Origin: Sitta carolinensis
Taxonomy: Eukaryota > Chordata > Aves > Passeriformes > Sittidae
DNA: 64,000 nt
NCBI GenBank assembly: GCA_032173965.1
Contig: CM063284.1
Coordinates: 102,920,410-102,984,409, forward strand
Direction of reading: 5' to 3'
A program made the position numbers and the translations under genes. The number at the start of each line of letters is the position of its first letter. Positions within the stretch are counted from its first letter, which is position 1. Below are positions 1-12,800 of this stretch, in pieces. The notes under the pieces were generated by a model. The model had not been told where the DNA came from, did not search any database, and worked only from the letters and a program-made list of their open reading frames with translations.

Positions 1-63
1 CCACAAATTCATCTTGTTTTTCCCTTCATTAGCAACCACCTTCTTCAGGAACTGAAGAAAGGC
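1..63 (-). CDS. ARHGAP28: ARHGAP28 exon, RhoGAP domain, truncated by the window edge
   Basis: The last visible exon starts at 63 after acceptor tgcagtttttttccag in phase 0. It reads AFLQFLKKVVANEGKNKMNL and then W before the window ends. In RhoGAP proteins this helix is followed by the invariant MAPNL motif, whose Asn contacts the switch region of Rho; that motif must lie in the sequence to the left. The exon is open to the window edge, so its donor cannot be seen. Confidence 0.93.
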
Positions 64-3000
64 CTGGAAAAAAACTGCATTTGATTAATCTCAGGAAATA
101 TCTTACATTTGATATGAAGCATCTTCAAATTCAAATGTCTGGCTGCGGTATTTGCACTTGGAGGTGAAATTTAGTGGGTTTTTCATTGTATTTGGATTAT
201 TCTGATATTTGTTGTTACAACAACCTGTGTCAACCACAGAGGAATAGTTAATGTTATCAAAATACACATTAATAAATTATCTATCACTTAGAGCATAATC
301 CCAAATTTGCAAGGCAAATACAGTGTCTACACTAAGGCTCTGAATCCTATAGTAGAGGTAAGATGTACACATATTGCAAGGGAATAGTTACTTTCTCCAT
401 AGATTACCAAGCTGTCCATTTTGATGTATCTGGCCAATGCATTTTATATCACAGTCACTTGGGGTGATTAGTCTCTTTTCAAATCTGCACCAGTCCCACA
501 TGTAATACAACCTGAAATTTCTGCCAGCAACCTCCTAACTTTTATTCTGGGATAACAAAAGCAAGAAGAGATAAGCAGTTGTTCATTGATGTCACTTCTG
601 CACATGCTTGGCAGAGTCAAAGGAAATTAATTTATTTTTCTGGGTAGTTTATTCAGAATTTTGCTTGAATGATTAAACAGCACAGACTGCAGCTATGGTT
701 AGACTTGAGGTCTACCAATGAGCCCTTCGGCAACATTGTTCTGGTTATGGCTGGCATAGAGTTAATTTTCTTCCTTGTATCTGGTACAGGGCTGTGTTTT
801 GTATTTAGGATAAGAATAATGTTGATAACACACTGATGTTTTAGTTGTTGCTAAGCAGTGTTTACACTTAGTCAAGTGTAATCTTTAGCTTCTCATGCTG
901 CCCTGCCAGCAAGGTGGCTGGGGCTGCACAAGGAGTTGGGAGGGGACACAGCCTGGAAAGTTGACTCCCAAGGGATATTCCATACTAAATGGCATTGTGC
1001 TCAGTATCTAAACTGTGGGGAAAAATGGTCTGGGCTGACTGCTCAAGAACTGGCTGGGCATCAGTTAGTGAGTGGTGAAAAAATGCATTGTGCATCACTT
1101 GTTTTGTGTGTTCTAATTTATTAATCATTATTATTTTCACATTCATTTCTGTCCTATTGAACTGTTATTGTCTCAACCCATGAATTTTACTTTCTTTTCA
1201 AACTTTCTCATCTATCCCACTGGGAGGAGGGAGGAGTGAAGGAATGGCTGTGTGGTGGTTTGCTGGCTTTAGATGGGGTAGAGTTAATTTTCTTCACACT
1301 GACTGATATGGGATTATGTTTGGGACTTGTGCTGAACACAGTGTTAATAATATAGATTATTTTTTTGTTATTGCTGAGCAGGACTTGCTTAAAGCCAAGG
1401 CCTTTTCTGCTTTTCATACTGCCACACTGCTGAGGTGCATGAGAAATCAGGAGGAAGCACAGCCAGGACAACTGACCAAAGCAATATTCTAGACCATGTG
1501 ACATCAAGCTCAGCACAAAAATGTGGGAGGAAGATGAAGGAAGGGGGGGGCACTTTTGGAGTGATGGCATTTGTTCTCCCAAGTAACTGTTACATGTGAT
1601 GAAGCCCTGCTTCCCTGGTGATGGCTGAACACCCGTCTGCTCATGGGAAATGATGAGTTCCTTTTTTAATTCAGCTTTCACGAACAGCTTTTGTTTTTCC
1701 TATTAAATTACATTTATCTCAACTCATGAATTTTCCAGCTTTTACCCTTCTTATTCTCTCCCTGATCCCATTGACTGGAGAGTGAGCAAGAAGCTGCATG
1801 GGCTTGGTTGCTGGCAAGGGTTAAACCATTACAGGTATTAGCTGTCTCTTGGTTAAAACCCAAGAAAACGACCCATTAAAACCACTGTCTTTGTACCCTG
1901 ACATAGCAATTAAAACATTTTTACAAACCCAAGAATTACAAAATAGAAACTGTGTTTGAGAAGTTTCAAAAATCTCATTATAGACAAGACAGTGGAGCTG
2001 TGTAGAGTTTTATCATCACTTCTATTTTTGTACAGAGGACTAATTAATATTAAAGTAATAATTAAGACTAGCATGTGTTTTACATATGCAGCTCTATACC
2101 CAAATGAACTTTGGTAGCACAAACAACCCCCATTCTTTACAGTAGACTTCCAGGTGCTTTGAAGACAGCTGTTGTTCTTGTCCCTTGTTACTGTATACAT
2201 AAATACAGGTAGAGAAGGCACCTGAACTCATGAGGTTGTATCTAATGACACTAGTGAAAGGCTTTCAGAGGCAGGAGACCTGCGTGGTCCTGATGAACAT
2301 GGGACCTGATGACATGTCTAGAGGCTCCCAGGAAGATTGTTCACTCAGGTTTCTTTGATGTGGAAACAGGCCCAAAGATACAACCAGTGTCTCTTAGAGT
2401 CAGGACATAGCTGCAGTCAGATCTGGGAACTCCCAAGCATCCAAAATGCTTGCAGCCACTGTGTTTGTATCATGAAGTAGTACATGGGGATGGGCATGGG
2501 TGCGTAAGGCAAGCCAGCTGAGAGTGAGCTCCTGACATCTGTGCTACAGATGCATGTTTTTACTTTGAACTACATTTTACAGTCTGGACCAGTGCCCTGG
2601 AAGCCCTTCCAGTACCAGGAGTTCATTAGGCAAGCTCCTAGAGGAGAAGCTTCTCTTTTAAATTCATCCTGAAGAATTTCAGTTATTCAGAAGATCCAGA
2701 AACTGGACCTCCTTTGTCCAAACTAAGCAAGGAATACGCCTTTTTGAAATGAGTGCTCCATAATAAAGATGCCTGAAATACAGCAGTGGGATACCCCCAG
2801 CAACTATTTCTTAATTGCTTGTAAAAGAAATGACAGCCAAGAAATTTCAACATCTTTTCAAAGAAATCATCAAAACCACAGACAAATATTTTCCTGGTGT
2901 ATCATCTGAAAAAATGAGTCTCTCATTTAAAAGTCAAAAGCACCACAGATGGCAGGTGATAGTAAATGAAGAACTTACCTTGGCTGTGTCTCTGTTGGCC

Positions 3001-5866
3001 TCAGGCATCAGCATGATCAACAGATGCAAAGCTTGTAGTTGTAACTTGATCTTGGAGATTTCTAAGGACATGAATAATTAATGTTTTTGAAGTCCCAACT
3101 GCAATTGGTTTGTTCTAAAAACCTTTCCTGTCAGCAATTCTAGAAATAGCAACTAGTGCCTGGTTGAGACTAGCATGTTTAGTTCTTGATTAACCATAGA
3201 CTTTTCCCCAAATATAAAATCACCTTAATGAGTGAGTTTTCCCACATCATCCTGGATCTTTGTCACATGGGGACACAAGGTGCTATAAAATTCTATCTAC
3301 CTAGTAACAATCCAGTATTTTTTAGTACTAGCAAGTTTCTCTTAGATATATGTGTATGTGTTGTAGGGAATAAAGTCACTTTATTCTGCATAGAATCTCC
3401 TGTTCAGTCTTCTCCAAGCTGCTGAGCCATTGTAACTGCATGCAGCCTGGGACTCACAAGGAGCACATGCAGGCATGAGAAGTTTAGCAGAAGAGGTCAC
3501 CTCGTTCTGCCCTTTCAGCTACTCACAGAGACACTGAAAACATGACTGCAACCTTATGTAAAGATCCTCAGTTTTCTCTACCAATTTGCTAATAAATTCA
3601 CCATTCTGAGACTTTCAGTCTGTCCTCTCTCAAATGACTTTACAGTGAAGTCATAGGTATGGCAAGGTACAATTGCATTCTTCCTGGAAGAGAAATGAAC
3701 AAAATGTACTGAGATTGAGAGGGTGTATGTATACTGAAAACAAAGCCCAGCTGCCTGAACCTTTCTGTGCTCACACATATCTCTGTACCAATGGTCTGAC
3801 CTCACTGTAAACTTTAACAGAAATAAAATAGGTCCAGTAGATAAAGGACAGTCATTTGAGTTTACCTTGCAGAAATTTTCATTTGTGAAACCTACAGTTA
3901 ATGTGAATCAGAGTCTAAATTATGAAAGTCATTACTCAGTCACTGTTTACTCACAGGTTTCAAATTTTACATTAAACAGTTGTTTTGTTCACACAAAAAG
4001 CCTGTGCTATTAGCTGAATGCAGACACCTTTCTCATTTGAAAACAAAATCTTGCAGAAAATTAAAATGTTTAGGCAAAGGACTGGGTCTGTTATTCTCTC
4101 TACTTCAGAGGGAGAAAAAAAATTACATGACTTTTCTCTGTATACTTCAGAGAGAGAGAAAAAAATGTAATGTCTACTCTTGCTTTTTTGTCATATTACC
4201 AGTCCATACTAAGTCCATTTCCACATACTTTCTACTAGTGTGATGAATGCAGGCAGATATTCTACTGTAAAGAGTGGGCTTGGGAGTTCTCTTATAAACA
4301 TTTTCAGCAGTCCCGCTGCATCGTTATTTCGTACTTGGTCCCAGTCAAAAGTGTCTTCATAAAATTTTGCCTCAAGTTCTTGATGGAGATTCTGAAAAAT
4401 AAAAGAAACCTTTCACCTTCAATCATTGCTGCAGACCCAGAAGTTTGTGATCACTTCAGAAATCCCATTACGAGCAGCAGGCAGGTTTGTACAGAATTTG
4501 AACTAAAGCAGCCCTAAACCAGTGACAGCCTAGGTACAGCCATGTGGAGTTCAGAGCAGGTTAACAAGTCAAGTTCCTGAAGATATTTGGCAACCCAGGC
4601 TAAATTTGTTTTGCTATAGCTAGATCTCTGCCAGTGAACAATTTGAACCATCTTAAAGCAAGGTGATTTTGTTCAATGTCTTAGAACTAGAAGCAGAAAA
4701 GTCAGTTAGTACAGCTGTTCTCTTTGTTTAAAACACTCTCCAAATGCTTCAACCCTTAAATCACAAAGGAGTGGTGTCTCCTCCTCACTGCCAGTGAACT
4801 TGCTAGATAGACCAAATCCATGGGCCTTGAGTAAGTGGCTTAAAATTCAGGTCTTCCCATCTTCAAAAGGAAGTCTTATGTTTGGATAATTATAGTTAAT
4901 TTGATCAAATTGCAGAATAATAAAGATTCAAAACCATTGCTGTCAGAAAAACCTTAATGCATAAAAAAATCCCAAACCTCTAAAAGCACAGGTGAGGTTT
5001 AAGACAGAATTGATAATAATACCATTTTGGGTTCACATTTAGTCCCCTTGTTCTCCAATGGCACCATCCTGCTCCATAACAGAGGTCAGTTTAGTTCTGG
5101 AGGGTCACTAGCCAGTGCTCAAAACACACGTGAAAGGGAAATACTCAGCAAGGCTCCTAGTAGGAACAGGATTTGGCTTCAAACACAGATCACTGTTGAA
5201 AAATGCAAGGTCCTCAAAAAATTGTTGAGCTAAAAAGATTGAAGGACAGTATTTTAATATAAGGATATCCAAAAATAATGCAGTTTTCACAATTATTACT
5301 GGGCAAACACTGTCCTATCCATAGGAAGTTTTCTGCTTCTTTTTATGAGACCATTTATGACAAAATATAACTGTAGCAAATATTCGGTTTCAGATCATGA
5401 TTTTGTCAGATGTACTTTAATATTATGCAAAAAGTTCAGTCCATTCAGGCAGAAAAGCTTTTAAAAATGAATTCTGTTTGCCATGTCTCACATGAATGGA
5501 AGGAAATTACATATCAAGTACAGTCACACAAAATGAAGTAGAATGGTTGCACAAACGGAAGTAGAAAGTCGTTCAGGATTTGGCATAAAATGTTACAGTC
5601 TCATTTTTAATAGCACATTTTACTGGTTTTAATCTGGGATATCTCAGCTTCCTCTGTATTCACATCCTTTGCATAAAATTGATACAAACACCTAGATTAA
5701 ATTCTCTCCTGTAACTGACTGGAACTGTGGAACAGAAATCTTCACCTCATCAAAAGCACAAGAGGACAGAATTCTGCTCTACATTTTTCTGCTGAGAACT
5801 GGGAAAAAGCCACAAAAATAGAGAGCAAGGTTTTGGAAACAAAACCATTTTTTATATTTATATTAT

Positions 5867-5915
<49 letters not shown>

Positions 5916-8900
5916 TTTCTATATATATTTCCACACAGGTAAGCATATATTTTATACACTCAATTCCCTCCCTGCCTGCCTTCTATACATATATCTATGT
6001 ATGCATCAAATTCTTTTAAAATATGTGTCGCATTTTTCTTTTAACACAACTGATTCTTCACTAGACTATCAGACAGTTTTGGTTTACTAGAGCTTTTGTT
6101 ACAGAGGAAAAATTGTATTCGTTTCTTCTGTTCTTTGTTTTGTAGAACAGTAACCTTTAATCATTTCCATATGCCTTTTCTTTCTACAAACAAGACTGAA
6201 ATAATGTTGGAATGCCCTCAAGTCCTAATGTCATAATAATGTATGAAGGCTTTTAAAGGATGAAATCTGGATCTGCTCTGAAAAAATCTCTATCTTGCTC
6301 ATTGGTTTGTTGGGCAGACTCAAATGAAACCAAAACTCAAATAATTTAAAACTTTCGTATGGGAAGCTTAACTTACCACCTAATATAATGGAGTTGCATT
6401 TGAAGTGATATATCATAGCAGCTCCCAGGATACAGGTTATGAAAAAGAAGTGAACAAGACACAGTACAGTGTATGCAAAGAATATGAAAATAATTGAATT
6501 AGAGCACAGCCCTGCTGTGTAATCTCCATGGAAAAGCTGGAAAATTTTGAGATTGTGTGAAATAACATTCAAGCATTTGTATGAAAAAATGAGGATGCTG
6601 AAAAGTACAGGGCAAGTTAGGAGCTCCCTTCTGCAAGATGTGGCACTTTTCAAGGCTCTGAGTACTTTTATCAATGCACAGAGTCAAAGGAGCTGGGATG
6701 CTGCTGCCTATCTGTGGTGTGTTCCATGTAGTGCTGCTTTTTCCTATTCAGCCATTTTTTATGATCCTCAGCCCACCCAATTGTTTAGCAATCCCTAACA
6801 TTTGTGTGGCTGCCACAATGTTGAGACTCCTGGCCTCAAAACACAAAACTAACTTCCTTAAGATGAAAAAGCAGAAGTAGGATGCACTGTGAGGTGTTGC
6901 TTAAGCCAAATCATAAAAAGCCTAAGGAAAAAAAAAAAGCAAAAATCTGGGACAGAGATAGATCTACAAAGCCCAGGAAAAAAAACCCTAACCAAACAAA
7001 AAAACTGCCTTGTTTTTCTAATTTGCCTCCTCCAGCTCCTGGAAAGAAGTTGGTCTGGAGAAACAATTGCAAATATTACTGGCCCACTGAGTCAGGTTAT
7101 TGGGTGCCAATTATACTGTGTTCATAGGCCACAAATAGCCTGTGAAACTGCAGTACTTCAGGCTGCCAGCAGTGAATAGAGGCCAAATTTCTCTCATTTG
7201 GAACATGAAATTGCAAGATCACAGACAATAAATGAAAAATAAAATGACACAGAGGTTAAAATGACATAGAATAAGATCTTTATCTGATGTTCACTCACTT
7301 TAGGAACTCTGCATTTCTGAAATAAATTAAAACAGAGATAAGATCACAGCAATTTTGGATGACAGAGATAAACTGAAAGAATGTCTCAAAGTTTTGTGAG
7401 AAAAATCACATTCAACATCAAGTCTGTGCTTTATATAGAACATTAACTAAAGCAAAGTAATAGACTAAATGGTCTGTGATTTACTGGTTCCCAGGAACTA
7501 ATCTGACCTTTCACTGGCAGGAGTAGGAATGCTGAGCTACACAAATCAGTATTTATATGCAGTCTGAATTTTTGTGTACGCTGTACTATTTTACATAGAG
7601 TCTGTGGTCCAGAAGACAGAAAAATGGCTTGAGTGTATGTATACCTTGACTCTGGAGGCAGATCCAGGAACCCGTAGAATTCCTTCAGTTTCCAAACCTG
7701 TTTCCTCAAGCTTGAGCAACAGCTGAAAAACAAGACAAATAAAAAAAAAAATCCAGGGAAATATTCAGAAGCTTGAAACTAATCTGAAAAAGATACATTT
7801 CTGTGGAATCAGCTAATGAAATCCAGCTGGCTCATGTAAATAAATCTGCCTAATTGTCTCCATAGTCCTGATCCTGAAGCAAGGAGTATGCAGAGTATAG
7901 AAAACTGCTAATGCAATAGGCCCCTCTGTCCTTGACTTAAGAGTTGGCACTGCTATAGCACAATTAACACATGAACATATTAATGAAACAGCAGATAAAC
8001 ACAATGGTGTTTTGAAGGAAAAATAACCTCTGAGAAATGTTTAAGTGTGTCCCAAGGGGCACAATGGAAAGGTCTATAGATAACATAGGTTTTTTGGAAC
8101 TGAGAACCCAGATTAGAAAATGATGCCAGGATATTTTATTTTGAAATTTCTGTGAATAGAGGACTGAACTTTTCACTCCAATTGGTCATTAAAAAAAAAA
8201 AAAAAAAAAAAGAAAAAGAAAAAAAAAAAAGAAAAAAGAAAAAAATGTTTTGATTTTACATAATTTTGAACATTGAGGGAAAAAATAATTTTCCAGCATT
8301 TAATTATACAGCTCTGGATTTTCACCACTAGATCTGCTTCCTGCTCTAACCTTGATTCTTCTAATTTCCAATGTTATCTTGATAGGGCAGCAGTGGAGCT
8401 GATTACAAAGTCATGTAAATTATCAAGTTGGGTCAGTCTTTCCCCTAACACTCCCCAGCACTTCTCCTTTTGTCAGTATTTACAGGGAAATCTATTGCCA
8501 TTTCAAGTTTGTGTAAATCTCTGCAATTGCACATGTACTTGGGTCTGTGTACCTGCCTCCAAGACATCCACAGGGTATCCCTGCGTGGCCAAATGTCTTA
8601 TTTAAGTACCCTCACATACAAACCTCAATGAGAAGATAGCACTTCCATTCTGGAAACAGTAGCTAAGTAATACCTATGATTTGAATTAATGTGAAATTTA
8701 AACTCCTGAGACAACTCATCTCTGCCACTTCTGCACACGTATAATTTTGCTTGGCTATTTTAATGAAAAAGGGAAACAGAAAGACACTTTTTTTCCCAAA
8801 GTTTCCTTCACATAAATACAAAAATCAAAAAGGGTCCACACCACAGATAAAAAACAAAAAAAGGAGCAGATTTTCTCTCCTTGTCACAAAGTTTTCAAAC

Positions 8901-9842
8901 CACAGTATTCAGTCAGACAGTCTGTAGACACCTTCAGACTTAGTCTGTAATTACACTTAGTCTGTAATGCCTGTCAGAAACTTATCTTATCTGATGACTC
9001 TTTTGAGTGTCAATGCAAATGGTGGAAAAGCAAATCCTAGTGACCAAGCAGGCCAAGTGATACTCACTTTTTGGAAGATAAGGGGCACTTTTACTCCAGG
9101 AACCTTCTTTTGATCATTCTCCAGCAGTACAGTGAGAGGGACTCCGAAAAGACCATTCTCTGAAAAATAATAACAACAAATGTGAAAACAAGGAAACACA
9201 GCCTTGTAAGCATCATCTTTCAAAGCTGAGGGACACAAAGGTGATTAAATGGACACAAGGTACCTCGTCCCCGCACCCTCTCCATGCGGTTCCTCTTCAG
9301 CTCCACGCCCAGAGCGTCGTAGAATGCCGTGAGCTCGATCAGGGAGAGGTAGCGGATCTTCTTCATGTCTTCTGGAGAGAGGTCCCCAACCTCTGTCAGT
9401 CCAAAACGGCTTTTCCGAACAATGAATTTCTACAGTAGAGATGGGTTGCATCTTTATTTGCACAGAAGTTACAGGAAGCGAATTTTTGTTTTAAAAGAGA
9501 TGCATGCGTGTGATTGGAGGTCGCGTTTGTGTAGATGGATAACAGTAAAGAGATGAACTAAAGCCCTGTAGATTGGACTGGTATGGTGACACAGCTTGTA
9601 TCCACCTGAACATAAAATTGAGCTTCTTGCTCACCATGCACCCTTGCAGTTTGACTGGGACGTGGTGCTGGAGCACCTCAGTGCCAGGACTTCAGCTGGG
9701 ACAAAAGAGTTATGCGCTCCTTCAAAAGTTTTGCCCAGTTCCAGCAGGATGTAGTATTTTGCTCAGCTTCTGCCCTCCCCAAAACATTTTTCAATGCTGT
9801 TGAACTGGCTGACACTGTTAATCATGATATAGTTCTACATCA

Positions 9843-9879
<37 letters not shown>

Positions 9880-12800
9880 GGAATCCACACCTGCTTTGCA
9901 TAATGCAATTAATTTATGAGGTCTTACAGGGGAATTCAAACTAAAGATCTGAGGAAAAGCCCAGAAGCAAAATTTCTTAGTCCAGAAGCCAACCTGCCAA
10001 CTTAGTGGTATTTTTTATTACTCAAGAAAGCTTAGAAACAGGACTCCCAGCAGCTAACAAGTAATTTATTCAAATAGACTTGAACTAAATGATACTGAGT
10101 AATTTGGGGGCATGTGAAGATGTCTACATATTTTAGAAATTCCAGTCATGGACCAGAGCCAGGAATGTTGCATCATGACAAATGCATTTGTACAAATGTC
10201 AAAAAGAACAAACACCAATCAGTTTCTGACATAATTGTAAGACATAATAACAAAGTCAGAGAGAAAAACATGCTTTTCAAAGAACTGTGGATCTTTGGTG
10301 TTGTATGTTTTTGGGGTTTTTTTTAAATTTATTGTAATTTAAACCAGGAATTGCTAGTCAGAGGCATAAATAAATAATATTACAAATTATCTCCTTCCTT
10401 TAGGGAACTGAGTGGAAACCCAGCCTCTAGTAATGTTTTGTTTCTGGAGATTTCAGCTCTGGCCTTCAATATTTTTTAACAAATCTGGACTCAAAACGTT
10501 TAATGATTTAAAATTAAGCCAGTCAAACTTAAAGAAAAAGGTAAACAAAAGAAAAAAAAAACCCAAAACCTAAACCAAATCAAAACAAAAATTAAACTTA
10601 TACCAGATTTCGTACAAAGGACAGCTAGATCATGTAGTTTGGGACTTCATAAAATACATTGCATTTGGTCTTTCAATAAGGGTTAACAACGACTGGGGGA
10701 GAAAGAGTGTAGGGAATGGAATTACTTATTTACATGCTGCCTGGGGCATTTTTAGCCCCGAATATTCCCTCCTTAGAATGCAGCAATTCCACTGTTACCC
10801 TTATTCTGAGCACTTAATGTAACAAAAGCTGCATGGGGGATAGCCTTCTGAAGATACTTAAAATACTAAAGAATATCTACACATTTTGGTTCCAGTGATG
10901 CGAAAAGCGCAAAAGCAGTCAAAACTTATATCGCCTTGAAAAAAACCCAGGCTGTAGACACATATTTTCTGGGGGAAAGAGAAAAATTCTAAGCACTGCA
11001 AAACTGATTAAAAAGGGTACTACAAAGATTTTCCACAGTGGCTGTTTGACTCCTAGGGTCATGATGATGTGATGCTGTGGTTAATACAAATTTCGAGGCT
11101 GGCTGTGTTTCTCTGTCTTGTGTCACAATTTTCCAGTGGTTTTTCTTACAGTGGTGTAATATGCAGGTTTGAAGGAGGCTGTGCTATCCTGAAATTAGAT
11201 TACTAATGTTTTGGCTAAGGACCATGTCTGATATTTTGCGATGCTGTTTCTATGTGGAACCGTGCAGTGTACTCAGACTTGTAGTTCTGTAATACCTTCA
11301 ACTAAGTCACATGGATCATGGTCCCACACTGGAGAAATCACATGTATTTTGGGGAAATCCCTGTGCTCCTGGGGATGTTGAGTAGACTCTTCTAGGAGTC
11401 AGGGGACTCCCACTGCAGGGGACATATTATTTTATGACAAATAATATCTGTGCTCTGTACACAGCAGCAATTAAGTTGGCTACACTGTCAGACCCTGGAG
11501 AAAGTGTGATGTTGCACAGCCTCCAGGGTAGTCCCATTGCCCCATTGTCCTTCTGAGTGTAGGTGACTGGTTGCTCAGTGTAACAGAGTGAGAGGTGATG
11601 TTTTTTCTGCTGAGGCCCATTATGGTCTGAGTCATTATGGGAAAAAAACAATTACCATGAGCGTCAAGAGATGAAGTTAGGGAAAGGCCAACATCAACAG
11701 CTATGATTGTTGGCTTTATTCAGGAACGCTCTGCAATGACCTGGCATGTTCTTGTCTGGTATTCTGAGCTCACAAAATCATGTCCTGCATGCAGAGCAGT
11801 TCAACTCCAGCACAATACTGGCATTTTCTAATGCTTATCAATTATGAATCCACAGATCCATGATATTCAATATGGTGCTTTTTACCAGTTTCTCCACTCT
11901 GTCAATTGGGAATTGTCTGTGCTATTGGAGAACAATTTGTGAGTGTGCAAGTGCTGTAGTAAAGGCCAAAATCATAAATGAATGCAGAGATATCATTACT
12001 CTCCACAGGACATCAAATTATCCCCACAAAAAAACCCCAAAACCAACCAACCAAAAAGAAAAAAAAAAAAAAAACAAACAACAAAAAACTCAAACAACCA
12101 AAGACACCAAAAAAAGCACAGGGATTTCACATAAGTTGTATAATCTACTTGGTGTCTTATCATTCAATTTAGAAGCTTACTTCTACATCTCTTCTTCTTC
12201 CTTGGTGGAATCTGAGATGGACAACTGCCTAATTCTCAGATAAATCAATGTCTTTGTGGATTGTAATAATTTCAGGTTAGTTTGGGACCTCAGGACATCA
12301 TAACATTCAGGAAATTTTTCCAAATACTTTACAGCTATTTCATATCATGTCATTAAAGAGGTGGTATTGGAAGCAGTAAATTAATGCTCCAGTTTTCAGT
12401 GATGGAAGTTGTGAGGGCTAAGTAGAAAATGGACTTCCATGACTTCACGAAATAATTCCAAATAATGACACAACTGCTCAGTGTATGTCTAGCTGGATAA
12501 TATGGCAATTAATTGAACAATTCATGCAATACCTCCTATAGTGTGGCTGCACTCAATACTGACTGGAAACAGCCAGTACTGCTGCAGGACTAAGGTTTGC
12601 TTTACTCCCTTCACCTGCAAATCAATTTTAAATCCATATGTGAACAAAGGCAGATAATCTGTGGGGGAAAAAAGTAGGAAAGCAGACCAGTAATGAAAAT
12701 GATTGTAAGTCTTAATGCCAATAAGCACTTTTTATTTCTGTGTGAAAAAAATTGTGGATGATGATTTGTGGACTGAGTTACACATTCTCATCTGGGTGCA

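Larger units (their letters stand above)
64..2978 (-). other. ARHGAP28 intron holding tandem or nested LTRs
   Basis: This intron of 2915 bp lies between two RhoGAP exons. The LTR block at 737-1862 fills its middle third. The remainder is AT-rich sequence in which I see no exon or RNA gene. Confidence 0.85.

Noticed and set aside
1208..1681. 157-codon minus-strand open frame, the longest in the window
   Set aside because: It lies antisense across the LTR copies and has no recognisable protein similarity.
6231..6674. 147-codon minus-strand open frame
   Set aside because: It is low in diagnostic motifs, hydrophobic from AT-rich codons, and sits inside an ARHGAP28 intron with no phase-compatible splice sites noted.
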